From contig NZ_WJFC01000042.1 of NCBI RefSeq assembly GCF_009725235.1, positions 13,223 through 77,222 on the forward strand: 64,000 nucleotides of DNA, written 5' to 3'. Below are positions 26,445 through 35,365 of the stretch, in pieces. The DNA is from Scytonema sp. UIC 10036. GTDB lineage: Bacteria; Cyanobacteriota; Cyanobacteriia; Cyanobacteriales; Nostocaceae. Both the position numbers and the translations under genes were made by a program. The notes below the pieces were generated by a model. The model did no database searches. It was not told the origin of the DNA and saw nothing but the letters and a program-made list of their open reading frames with translations. Within the stretch, counting starts at the first letter, position 1. Each line of letters opens with the position of its first letter.

Positions 26445-26707
26445 ACACGCTCCATTACGCCACCCAGTGAAGCCGCGACGTTATAGCCAATGCGAATTCC
26501 ATAAAGCCGTGCGTCTGGATGTTTTTCACTCAATCTGTTTGCTGCATGTAAACCGTTTTTATCTACTTCGTAGTCACCCGACCCAATATCAATGATTACC
26601 ATCTTGCCGATATTTTCTTTTGATTCTACTTTTTGTCGAATGCTATCTGAGTACATACGTTCTGCAATTTTTGCCACCTCTTCGTGGCTCAAAAGCATGA
26701 TTTGCAT
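26435..26707 (-). CDS. Small partner protein of the aspartic protease
   Basis: 90 aa from ATG at 26707 (AGAGG ~7 nt upstream); the frame is open further but that part is chimeric shard sequence. MLLSHEEVAKIAERMYSDSI, then VIIDIGSGDYEVDKNGLHAA and RLYGIRIGYNVAASLGGVME. I recall the pattern as a conserved cyanobacterial protein found next to clan AA proteases. It may be the substrate or an antitoxin-like partner (inference). Confidence 0.65.
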   Translation of the reverse strand: MQIMLLSHEEVAKIAERMYSDSIRQKVESKENIGKMVIIDIGSGDYEVDKNGLHAANRLSEKHPDARLYGIRIGYNVAASLGGVMERVCE

Positions 26708-26789
26708 AAATACCTCTTCTTTGTATCTCAGCTTGCCTTTACCCGTCGCTTCTATGATATCGCACAGAGGAAAAATGCGCCTAGATACA

Positions 26790-27047
26790 TCATTCTGCAT
26801 CAATTCTATTCCATAGCTCGCTGATTGGTCTAGTTTCTCCAGCTTTGACTTGCTGTAAAGCTCTTCTCAAGCTAGCTTTGATTTCCTCGACGGGTGTATC
26901 ATCCGGAGCGAGATCTTCTGCTTCTACTGATTCTGGAACCAAAATAATGACCCGAACTTGATGAGGATAAGTTGCTCCTTTTATCGGTTTATCTAAAATC
27001 AGGTTTCCCCCATCATCAATTTTGCCAGTGACTTCAATTGCTTTCAT
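26790..27047 (-). CDS. RelN-like antitoxin, toxin missing
   Basis: 85 aa from ATG at 27047: MKAIEVTGKIDDGGNLILDK starts like an AbrB-type swapped hairpin, then DDTPVEEIKASLRRALQQVK and TRPISELWNRIDAE. Such proteins precede RelE-like toxins in cyanobacteria. Here the sequence after the stop switches to unrelated DNA within ~10 nt (an 18-nt scrap of the DUF3368 gene, ATGCGCCTAGATACATC), so the toxin is gone. Family name from memory. Confidence 0.65.
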   Translation of the reverse strand: MKAIEVTGKIDDGGNLILDKPIKGATYPHQVRVIILVPESVEAEDLAPDDTPVEEIKASLRRALQQVKAGETRPISELWNRIDAE

Positions 27048-27301
27048 CAAGTGCTTACCTCGTTTTATCAAAAATTCAAGTCTAGAATTCCTGTGTCGCT
27101 CCCGCAAACAGGTTTCATTATATTTGAAACTAGAGACATAATGTTTTCTCAAATTACGCCAAGCGGAGCAAGGACACCTCAAGGAATGCATTCGCTGTCA
27201 CAACTCCTAATTTATTGAGCGGATACGAATTATTTATAGTTAATGGTGTAGTATAAAAGTATAACCTAACTTAATAAATTCTTGTATTTTTAAGATGGCT
27301 T

Positions 27302-27601
27302 ATGGAGTTGAAGCAGAATATTAGAGCAGTCATTCAACCAGGTGAACAGCACGGATACGTAGCAGAATGTCTAGAAGTTTCCGTGGTAACTCAGGGAGAT
27401 ACTTTGGATGAAGTTGTGCATAACCTTCGTGAGGCAGTCGCTTTGCATTTAGAAGACGAAGATTCAACTCAATTTGACTTAGTAGATAAACCTTCTCTAC
27501 TGGTCACTTTTGAACTCCAACCATCAAGAACTAGTATCGGCTCAATAAGTTGGGGTAGCGGGCTGATACGGTCGAGAGTGGAGGATACTGTGGGATCTTG
27601 A
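27302..27601 (+). CDS. HicB-like antitoxin, altered C-terminus
   Basis: 99 aa. MELKQNIRAVIQPGEQHGYV, ECLEVSVVTQGDTLDEVVHNL and REAVALHLEDED form the partially degraded RNase-H-like HicB fold. After VTFELQPSRTSIG the sequence is not HicB-like, so the last ~30 residues are probably read-through into foreign DNA. No HicA adjoins it. Its promoter and 5' end are duplicated at 23977-24109. Confidence 0.75.
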   Translation: MELKQNIRAVIQPGEQHGYVAECLEVSVVTQGDTLDEVVHNLREAVALHLEDEDSTQFDLVDKPSLLVTFELQPSRTSIGSISWGSGLIRSRVEDTVGS

Positions 27602-27756
27602 TGGGTCTGACCCCAAAGCTGTGGAATCAGAATATAGAATCAGAATGGGAGGAACTACTATAAAGCGCGGGCGTGCCCTGTTGACAAAAACGTCTTTTAT
27701 CTGACTAACGCTTCGGGTGGTATAGGGATGTGCGCTCAACCCCATGCGGTAGAATT

Positions 27757-27849
27757 GCGATCGGACATCACCCAACCCGGTAAACAGGCGATCGGACATC
27801 ACCCAATCCGGTAAACAGGCGATCGGACATCACCCAATCCAGTCAACGG
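27757..27849 (+). repeat. Three tandem 31-bp repeats
   Basis: Units at 27757-27787, 27788-27818 and 27819-27849, each GCGATCGGACATCACCCAA plus CCGGTAAACAG-like tail, with a fourth start (GCGATG). No spacers, so not a CRISPR array. Confidence 0.85.
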
Positions 27850-28039
27850 GCGATGCACGAGTGAAAAGCAATAGCCATGATTGAACATCGGTGTGAAGTT
27901 TGAAGAAAGACCGAAGTTGTTTTGTGCGTCTCTATGGGGATTGGGACCTCAAGATCAGAACGCGGTTCGTTAAAAGTTCCGAAAATTCGGTGGAATGCAA
28001 GGCTGAAAAATAGTATATGTATTGACGCCGCACGGTACT
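27850..28039. other. Intergenic, nothing recognised
   Basis: Spacer between the tandem repeats and the IS66-like element; no gene seen. Confidence 0.4.
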
Positions 28040-30197
28040 AGTGCAAAAATGCACTTTTAAGCGCACCAATGTTCCTGGCGACTTTTGCACCAACGAACAA
28101 AGAAATTTTTAGGCAGCACGATTACAAGCACACTCAAATGTAGTGAGTTTTTAATTTGATAAGTGGATTAACATCTCCTTTGTGTTTATCCTGACATCCA
28201 AAATAGTTCTTCAAGCCATGACTCTGGCTGATGCATAAGAAAATATTTATCTCTAATAACATTTCCCAAAGAGGGAATTTCGTAATTCTGAGAAATCCGG
28301 TCTTGCATATATTTGAAAAAGCTGACTCCCAATTTACGAGTAGTCGCAACAAGAGACATAAAAATGTCCCAAGCTTTAGTACCCTCAATCGTTTGAGTCG
28401 CATAGCTAATGTTGCGTCGTTGCACCATTGTTCTAGCCGCCAGTTCAGCAGGATTATTATGTAACGGCAGTTCTGGATATTCTAATACTAATAACAGTTC
28501 AGATACTTTCGCTGCTGTTAACCGTTTTCGCTCATCCAACTGCCCATAACCAGTTTCAGTACCGAAAATTTCCCAAAACTTTGACTCAAGCTCAAGTTTT
28601 TTCTTTTGGCTTGGAGAATCTTTATAAGCCAGTAATTCTCGGTAGTAATTCCAAAACTCTGTCAGGAAATCGTCTAAAATCTTTTGGTGGTAAGCAACAA
28701 ATGGAGTCAATTTTTTGTAGTGCCGTCCTTCATGCACCCAACAGAAAGCTAAATTATCAGTTAATAGCTTGAATTGAGGAGCATCATCGCATACGAGGAG
28801 CTGTATTATTGGAATGTCGGTTTGCTGATGGTAAAAACTAATTGCTGCTGCTTCTAATACACGAGTACGATGTTGAGACCCTAGTTTGCTTAAATATGTA
28901 TCCAGTAGAAAACTAAACTCTGACTCTGTGAATACTGTTTCTTGAGGCAATAATTTGAGCTGATTAATCCATTTAGTGGGTATATTTAAAGTATCCAATA
29001 ACTCGTAGGTAAGCTGATTGAGAAGAAAATCAAGCTCTGGTTTATTCTGTAATACCCCTAGTACACTTAATCTATCTTTTTTTAATGTCGTTGAGTATAC
29101 TGTGTACAACGGGTTACAAACTACGTTGGTAGTGTAATTTATCCCTTTGACACGTGCCGACGTTTGGTCTAAGTGTTGCCAAGTACTACTTTCTAGACCT
29201 GATATATATACTTCGTTAAACTCAGATTCAAAATCAACAGTGCTTTTAATTAGCAGGTTTGATAGATAACCTGCTGACATCGAAATACCAATATCCTCTA
29301 AAAATTCTAATAATTTACCCTGAGTCATATTGCCTCCATAGTATAGGCTTATGACCAATGCTTTTACTCCCGGACCAAATTCTCCGTCATAACCTACAGG
29401 TAATGGTGCCAAGTATGTTTTACCTTCTGACGCCGAGTAAAATTTCTGTTTACGGAATAGTACATTGTCTGTTTGAAGTACTATATCTTGTACGATTACA
29501 TCCTCGTAACCCTTAAACTCCGCATCAGGCGGTAGCTCAGACTGAGGGTACTCTAAAATTTTTTCTCGCTCTATTTGAATGTTGGCATTTTTACTACTTT
29601 TACTATGCTCCCTTGGAGTTTTTCGTTCTTTCTCGGATGAATGGTCTTTTTTGAATCCACTAGTTTTATTTGCTTTGATGTCTGGCTTGCCCTTTTCTCC
29701 TTTGAGACGGTTGTTCTCATCCTGTAACTTTTGGTTTTCTTCTTCTAACTTTTTTACCTTTGCATTTAGTTCTTCTATTATGTTCAGCAGTATTTCTATA
29801 GTTTGACGCAGCGAAGAATCGGCAATTTCTCTTGGGTCAATACCTTGCAGCAATTCAATCTTTGATTTTTCACCCTCATGTTTTTGCGTCATGTTTTACA
29901 TTCTAGGCCACCATGTGTACCTTTTGATTTTTTATTTTTTCGTGCTACTCCCAGAATCACGTACCATCAAAACTTGCATCAACACAGTTCCTCTTATTTT
30001 CTCCACAGGCTTAAGATTTTCATTGCCCCCGATAGCGTGGATACTTTTTTACGTGTGTTTTTTTTCGGAAGCATGCTCCTCTCACCCCTAGTGGTGAACC
30101 CCAGCCAACGCCTCACTTTCAGCTTTGGATACAACGGTGGCTGTATCATTGCCTCTACGTGCAATAGTTCTTGTTTACAAAAGTGGCATCGCGCACT
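28040..30197. mobile_element. IS66-like insertion sequence (bounds tentative)
   Basis: Imperfect terminal repeats AGTGCAAAAATGCACTTTT (28040-28058) and AAAAGTGGCATCGCGCACT (30179-30197) bracket the transposase gene. The arms are only partly complementary and I see no clear target duplication, so the ends are approximate. Confidence 0.45.
28186..29892 (-). CDS. IS66-like family transposase
   Basis: 568 aa, one uninterrupted frame. N-terminal coiled coil (LNAKVKKLEEENQKLQDENN) is followed by a basic linker and LAPLPVGYDGEFGPGVKALV, then the DDE core: Asp in WQHLDQTSARVKG (~240), Asp in LLVCDDAPQFKLL (~365) and Glu in LHNNPAELAARTMV (~490), plus FCWVHEGRHYKK. IS66-type proteins lacking TnpA/TnpB accessory ORFs are common in cyanobacteria. 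Intact, so potentially mobile, and a plausible contributor to the local rearrangements. Confidence 0.85.
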   Translation of the reverse strand: MTQKHEGEKSKIELLQGIDPREIADSSLRQTIEILLNIIEELNAKVKKLEEENQKLQDENNRLKGEKGKPDIKANKTSGFKKDHSSEKERKTPREHSKSSKNANIQIEREKILEYPQSELPPDAEFKGYEDVIVQDIVLQTDNVLFRKQKFYSASEGKTYLAPLPVGYDGEFGPGVKALVISLYYGGNMTQGKLLEFLEDIGISMSAGYLSNLLIKSTVDFESEFNEVYISGLESSTWQHLDQTSARVKGINYTTNVVCNPLYTVYSTTLKKDRLSVLGVLQNKPELDFLLNQLTYELLDTLNIPTKWINQLKLLPQETVFTESEFSFLLDTYLSKLGSQHRTRVLEAAAISFYHQQTDIPIIQLLVCDDAPQFKLLTDNLAFCWVHEGRHYKKLTPFVAYHQKILDDFLTEFWNYYRELLAYKDSPSQKKKLELESKFWEIFGTETGYGQLDERKRLTAAKVSELLLVLEYPELPLHNNPAELAARTMVQRRNISYATQTIEGTKAWDIFMSLVATTRKLGVSFFKYMQDRISQNYEIPSLGNVIRDKYFLMHQPESWLEELFWMSG

Positions 30198-30314
30198 CGT
30201 GTAGTGTAGCTACCCCTACTTATTGAGCGGATACCTCTGAATTTACCCATTCAATTTTACAGCGATCGCCAACTTCATCAGCAAGCCTGAGAAGTGGCGC
30301 AATAATTTAACCTC

Positions 30315-30440
30315 CCTGCTGCTTATGATGCTTATTATTTAGCATTAGCTCAAAGATTTCAAGCAGATTTCTACACAGGTGATAAACACCTATTTAACAC
30401 TGTTCGTTCTGCTTTGCCTTGGATTCATTTGGTTGAATAA
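30315..30440 (+). pseudogene. PIN-domain (VapC) C-terminal scrap
   Basis: Frame reads PAAYDAYYLALAQRFQADFY, TGDKHLFNTV and LPWIHLVE then stop: the last third of a VapC toxin (AYDAxYLALAE...TxDxxLFNAV). N-terminal two-thirds and antitoxin are missing. It abuts the truncated STAND copy. Confidence 0.75.
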
Positions 30441-31920
30441 CCTTAGCAATTGCTCAAGCAACGGTTGCTGTAGGATTTGCTTTTGAGTTTTCCGAATGTA
30501 ATATTTGGCTGTTGCTTTTATCAAAGCATGGGTTTGGAAGAGGGGGGTAGGGAGTAGGGGTTTGGATGTTCTGGATGAGCGAGTCCCTCCTTTCTTGACT
30601 AACCCGTTCAACAAATCGCTGTGTGATATGTTCCATCACCACTGGTTGCAGGAAGAAATGCTCGCCGTTTTTTTCAACTAATGAGCGTTGCAACAGGGAT
30701 TTGATTGCTGAAGGTATGAGACGTTTGAAAGAAGATGTCACTGTATCCTCAGTTAACTCGGCAAGAGAGACTGGTTCTCGATGAATTGCCAGCCAATACA
30801 TCACTTCCTCTTCCACCACCGACAAACGGTTGATTTGGCATTCTAACAACTCGCTAATGTCCTCAAAAATCGATACTCTCTGTTCCACGTACTCCAAAAC
30901 CGAGGCTATCTTACCGTTGAAAAGCTCTTGGGTTCCAGATGCTACCATCTTCAATGCTAAAGGATTGCCTCCATAATGCTCGATTAGCATTTGCCACTGT
31001 TGTTCTGTACCCGTGAATTGTCCTTTCTGCTGGAATAACTGTTGTCCTTCGCTGGAACTCAATCCTCCCAATCGCAAACATTTCACTCCTGTTCGCTCTC
31101 CAACTAATGGTACGATCGCTCTCGGTTTTTCTCTAGAAGTCAGAAGGACACAACTCCTATGAGGTGCTTCCCCAAGGCATTTAAGTAATTGACTGTACCC
31201 TTCGTAGCCAGGACGACATTGCCCCGCCTGACCACCACTACATAAAATAGTTTCCACATTGTCTAAAATCAACAGACAACGGTGATTCATCAAACATTCC
31301 ATCAGCTTCGATACTTTGCTATCAAAGCTTTGAGCGATTGCTATTTCTTTTCGCAACGTCCACAGCAAAAATTGCAGTACGCTCGTTAAAATCTCCTCTA
31401 CTGGTGGCGCATTTTGCAGGCTTCGCCACACCACTACCTCAAATTCCGTTTGAATTTGCAGCCCTAACTTGACTGCTAAGGCACTTTTGCCAATACCACC
31501 GATTCCTAGCAACGCCACTAAACGACATTGTTCTTCTAATATCCATTCCCGTAGTTGCACCAGTTCAGCAGAGCGACCATAAAACACAGAGACATTTGGT
31601 GCTTCTCCCCAGTCATACTGCGGACAAGCGCGTCGCACTTCTAATTCATTAGGAGGGTTTGGTCGAGTATAATCTTCCTTACACAACTCCAACCCAAAAG
31701 CAGCAAAAGCAGATTGCAACGAACTTTTATCTATCGGTTCCAACCGTCCCTGTATCCTAGAGACAGTATGCAGCGACAAACCCATGCGCGAACTCAGTTC
31801 TTCTAAAGTAAAGCCATCGTGAGCATTATCGGTCAACTCGGCTTTAGTTTTAGCAGTTTGAAGTTTATCCCAGCCTTTGAGGGTGAGAATAACACCTCGG
31901 CTTCGTCTGTTTTGTTTCAT
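30441..31920 (-). pseudogene. Truncated STAND NTPase copy (no WD40 domain)
   Basis: From ATG at 31920, ~488 codons parallel the intact STAND gene: HTH-like segment, [21 protein letters not shown]-loop [28 protein letters not shown]. Around 30560 the frame shifts; [19 protein letters not shown] continues in another frame, then sequence ends at ~30441 beside a PIN scrap. The helical and WD40 parts are absent. It may still yield a ~490-aa sensor-less protein. Confidence 0.85.
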
Positions 31921-32113
31921 CAACTTCACCTAAAACAAAGTAGATGTATCTCAATTGAGGAAAATAGAAGGAGATAGTTGAAAAACAAGAATTTTTCTTG
32001 AAAAATAAAATAAACTCTGATAAAAAAAGTCTATTTTATTCGAGCTAACTCTTCCATATAACTTATTAGGTGAAGTGAAAGTTTACTTATGCACAAACGA
32101 TTATTGTTGAAAA
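31921..32113. other. AT-rich spacer, nothing recognised
   Basis: Promoter region of the truncated STAND gene; no other feature seen. Confidence 0.4.
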
Positions 32114-32734
32114 CTACCAAATAGTTTGCACATGAAAATAATCTATAATTTTGGTATCGCAAGTGACTAAAGATATTCCATCTCGCCTTGCAATTGCTAC
32201 TATAATCCTGTCAGCTGGGTCTAGGTGAAAATCACCTGGTAATTGAGTGCTGGCTATCTGACATCTTGCACCTTCTGTTGGGAGGGCTGGTGGGCTTTAG
32301 CCCTACCTACGAAACAATAAGCTTTTTGGGCTTTGATTTTTGCAATAAGACGATGGTGCAAGATATGAGCCTCCGACTAGCCGCGAAAATCGCCGCTAGT
32401 AATATATGAAAGACGCACATTTTTTTCATTTTCTAAAACCCTTGCTGTATCAGGGTTATAAAATGTGCATCTTAGGAGCTATGGCATCTATAGGTGACAA
32501 AGGTTCAATTACAATGCCGGAATGAGTTTTCGCTAATTTGTACCACTCCTCGATAGGTAATGGTAAATTTAATTTCCCAATACTTGACTTGACAGCAATT
32601 TCCCATACCGAAATCGCCGATACTAACAAACCATTTTGTAGTTCTTCTGCATTAATTATAGTTTGTGCTTGACTAGATAATTGGTTGGGTTCGTGCAGTA
32701 ACCAAAGCCACACGTGAGTATCCAATAGAATCAT
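32114..32734 (-). pseudogene. VapC-type PIN toxin split by a 225-bp insertion
   Basis: N-part (32734-32480): MILLDTHVWLWLLHEPNQLS, VSAISVWEIAVKSSIGKLNL, HSGIVIEPLSPIDAIA. C-part (32254-32114): STQLPGDFHLDPADRIIVAI, RRDGISLVTCDTKIIDY and VQTIW. Removing 32255-32479 restores one frame of 131 codons with all PIN acidic residues, the normal VapC length. As it stands the toxin ends after an 8-residue foreign tail. Confidence 0.85.
32258..32482. mobile_element. 225-bp insertion in vapC with GCTAT target duplication
   Basis: GCTAT occurs at 32253-32257 and 32478-32482 flanking the insert. The interior has ATCTTGCACC/GGTGCAAGAT inverted repeats, a copy of repeat R2 (GGCTTTAGCCCTACCTAC) and a terminal hairpin. 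No ORF; a MITE-like, non-autonomous insertion. Confidence 0.75.
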
Positions 32735-32748
32735 TGAGACAGTGCATC

Positions 32749-32967
32749 CTACAGTTCTGGCATGGCTTCGTCAAAATCTTCAGAGATTGTTATTGGCATT
32801 CCGCGCAGTGGATAATTGTTTGGTATATCAGAATTTATCGTCAAGGGAACTATACGGGCAATAGGCATCCCATTTCGGGTAATAAGAATTTCGTTGTGAG
32901 TTGTAGTGACTTCATCAAGTAGAAGAGCAAGAGCCGTATCTGCTTCTTTTATTTCAAGGTGTTTCAT
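32749..32967 (-). CDS. Phd-type antitoxin
   Basis: 72 aa from ATG at 32967. KHLEIKEADTALALLLDEVT then HNEILITRNGMPIARIVPL is the Phd/YefM fold; the tail EDFDEAMPEL ends 14 nt before the VapC start. Intact antitoxin with a disrupted toxin. A near-identical copy is fused into the shard at 25755-26017. Confidence 0.85.
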   Translation of the reverse strand: MKHLEIKEADTALALLLDEVTTTHNEILITRNGMPIARIVPLTINSDIPNNYPLRGMPITISEDFDEAMPEL

Positions 32968-33022
32968 CTTAAAGTTCCCCACGTTGTTTTTCTTGTACTA
33001 TTGTGCCAGCCTAAACTGTTCA

Positions 33023-33153
33023 TCAGTTCTCACCTTGAAGGAGTAATTCCATGACAAACGCTTCACGTGCCTTACACCGATCTGCAACTCTAAGTCCTTC
33101 AGGTATTTCAGTTATGGCTACACTAAACTTGACTTCAGTCTGCGCTCGAGCAT
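33023..33153 (-). pseudogene. UPF0175 antitoxin 5' shard
   Basis: After a frameshift near the ATG (33153) the frame reads TEVKFSVAITEIPEGLRVAD then CKAREAFVMELLLQGE and stop. 33029-33206 parallels 25046-25224 at the UPF0175 gene, promoter included. Confidence 0.85.
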
Positions 33154-33300
33154 TTTTTAACCTCCTTGGTTTAATTTCACATTTATGTCAAGTCTGTCAC
33201 TGGCGAATTGCACAAACCACTATTGTTAAAGACAAAGACAACCCCCTTTTAATCTCTCCACAGCGCTTTAGCACTCAAACTTCTCAAAAATTAAGAAACT

Positions 33301-33322
33301 AAAACCCACGAAGGTGGGTTTT
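33301..33322. terminator. Rho-independent terminator
   Basis: AAAACCCAC-GAAG-GTGGGTTTT is a perfect 9-bp hairpin with T-rich end, 33 bp after the SLH-fasciclin gene stop on the reverse strand. Confidence 0.8.
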
Positions 33323-33354
33323 GCTTGTATAGACGCGAATTCCATTCGCCTAGG

Positions 33355-34578
33355 TTATTTTTTACTCAAATTAACATTAGGTGGAATCAAAACTTGATTA
33401 ATAACATGAATGATTCCGTTACTTGCTTGAATATTAGACTGAAGAATTTTTGCGTTATTCACCGTCGTTTGGTTAGTAAGAGAATTGATTTGAATATTGA
33501 CAGGTTTGCCTGCAAAAGTTTTTAGCTTTCCTTCAGAAAGTTCATTGATTTGGCGTTTCCGAGGAATCACGTGATATGTCAAAATTCTAATGAGTGTTTC
33601 TCTATTCTGTGGTTGTAGCAACCACTCTAAAGTGCCTTCGGGTAATTTAGTAAACGCTTCATCAGTTGGAGCAAACAGAGTCAGCGAATTATTCGGGTGT
33701 TGCAGAATCACTGCTAAACCTGCTGTCCTTAACAAAGAAGTAAGGATGGAAAATGAACTATCAGATGCGGTAACCGTCACAACATCATGAGGAGTTATCT
33801 GATTATTTTTGCTGGTATCAGTCGCCTGACCAACTATATATTTAGCAGTCGTGATATTGCTAGGAAGTGGTTCTACTCGTTCTTGCCAAACCAATGCTTG
33901 GTATAACAGCGCTGCTGCGGAGGCACGAGTTAGAGGTTCTAGTGGATCGAGTTGCTTGACGTTGGGATAGTTAACAACTAAGTTAGCTTGTGTTGCTGCT
34001 GCTACAGCATCAGCAGCGTAGTTAGGAATTATCGGAGCATCAGTGTAATACCCATTGAGAATATTGGATGCAGGAGCAGTTGCTGTCAAGCCCAGACCAT
34101 TTGCCAAAGCAGCAATTGCTTCAAACTTACCAACTTCCTGTTTGGGAAGAAACAAGTTTGCTGGGTAACCGGGCATAAATCCTGTTTCATATGCTTCCTG
34201 AATTGCAGAAGCAGCCCAGTAGTTAGAAGGAACATCCTTAAAGCCTCCAGCGTTTAACTGCCGAACCCGCTTTTGCTCAAAAGCTTTTTGAAGCATAACC
34301 GCAAATTCTGCGCGTTTTACAGGTTGATTGGGTCTAAAAGTACCATCGGCAAAGCCATCTATAATATTTCTTTCAACTATGGCTTGAATAAATGGACGCG
34401 CCCAATAATCGGCTTTAATGTCAGAAAAATTTGTTTTTGATGTTGAAGTTAGAAGGGTTGGAACAGCATTTTGCGCTGAAGCTGGGATCGACATCATGAC
34501 AGGAGATACTGTAGCGACTGCCATTCCAAAAGCTAATAATATATGGCTGACTGATGAGCTGCGAAACAAACTACACAT
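33355..34578 (-). CDS. S-layer homology plus fasciclin (FAS1) domain exported protein
   Basis: 407 aa with a signal peptide ending near IPASAQNA (~35). SLH motifs follow: FSDIKADYWARPFIQAIVE with GFADGTFRPNQPVKRAEFA, a second starting FKDVPSNYWAASAI, and a degenerate third to ~residue 230. A FAS1 domain fills the C-terminus (~265-402): FSILTSLLRTAGL, TLFAPTDEAFTKLPEG, LTYHVIPR, ASNGIIHVINQVLIPP. Expected location is cell wall or periplasm, with SLH binding peptidoglycan polymers and FAS1 mediating adhesion. Followed by a clear terminator. Confidence 0.92.
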   Translation of the reverse strand: MCSLFRSSSVSHILLAFGMAVATVSPVMMSIPASAQNAVPTLLTSTSKTNFSDIKADYWARPFIQAIVERNIIDGFADGTFRPNQPVKRAEFAVMLQKAFEQKRVRQLNAGGFKDVPSNYWAASAIQEAYETGFMPGYPANLFLPKQEVGKFEAIAALANGLGLTATAPASNILNGYYTDAPIIPNYAADAVAAATQANLVVNYPNVKQLDPLEPLTRASAAALLYQALVWQERVEPLPSNITTAKYIVGQATDTSKNNQITPHDVVTVTASDSSFSILTSLLRTAGLAVILQHPNNSLTLFAPTDEAFTKLPEGTLEWLLQPQNRETLIRILTYHVIPRKRQINELSEGKLKTFAGKPVNIQINSLTNQTTVNNAKILQSNIQASNGIIHVINQVLIPPNVNLSKK

Positions 34579-34799
34579 GTAAAGGAACCTCAGAAAAGAA
34601 GTAGGGCAATCCTCTAATTGGCTTCTATAGGTAACAGAGCAATGAGTTACACAAATGCATGGTTTAGTATAAAAAACAATTCATTTGCCCTAGTGTACGC
34701 AGTTCATAACGGCTACTTAAAATGAAGACAATGAGGAAATTCAGTTAATAAGGGTCTTCAATGACATCAACAGGCGAACAGGATATATTTTTAAGTTTT
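34579..34799. other. Upstream region of the SLH-fasciclin gene
   Basis: No gene seen; presumably holds the promoter. Confidence 0.4.
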
Positions 34800-34857
34800 T
34801 AGTAGGTAGGGCTAAAGCCCACCAATATCAAACGGTTGGCTTTAGCCCTACCTACTA
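34800..34857. repeat. Dispersed palindromic repeat R2
   Basis: TAGTAGGTAGGGCTAAAGCC (34800-34819) and its exact inverse (34838-34857) flank an 18-nt loop. Half copies occur in the vapC insertion (~32290) and at ~46795. Confidence 0.85.
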
Positions 34858-34982
34858 TGACTTACAGCTTGAATAACTCTGCTTTTCTATAGATTTTAGT
34901 TAGGTAGGAATTGGTTAAGTTTAAAAATATACATTGAATTTGCTGTTCGATCGCTCATCCTAAAACAGGTATTTTTCCACCT

Positions 34983-35338
34983 ATGGAATCCGTGCTTCAA
35001 AAGGAAGTTATTGAAAATGTTGTTGAAGCGGCGCTTCAAATTGACCCTATTCAATCAGCAAAGATAGTAGGGTTACGCTACGTTAGCGATGATGTTCCAG
35101 GAATTCAGCGTCAACGCGTAGACGAGGAATTTTGCTACATTGATATTCATGGCAATGAAATTTGCGATGAACAGGAATTGAATCGCTTTAAATCTCTTGT
35201 TATACCGCCCGCTTGGACTGATGTATGGATTTGTCCATCACCTAACGGACACTGACAAGCTACAGGACGTGATGCAAAAGGACGCAAGCAATACCGCTAT
35301 CATAAAAATTGGCGACAAACGCGCAGTCAAACGAATTG
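34983..35338 (+). pseudogene. DNA topoisomerase IB, N-terminal remnant
   Basis: IVGLRYVSDDVPGIQRQRVD, CYIDIHGNEICDEQELNRF, IPPAWTDVWICPSPNGH are the N-terminal DNA-clamp part of bacterial type IB topoisomerases. A TGA (35253-35255) interrupts, then the same frame continues QATGRDAKGRKQYRYHKNW before homology ends ~35330. The catalytic Arg/Lys/His/Tyr domain is absent. A dead copy of an enzyme that is sporadic in bacteria. Confidence 0.85.
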
Positions 35339-35365
35339 TTGCAGGAAAATCAAGAATAACCTGAG

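Noticed and set aside
27757..27849. Direct repeats that might be a CRISPR array
   Set aside because: The 31-bp units are contiguous with no spacers, and no cas genes are present.
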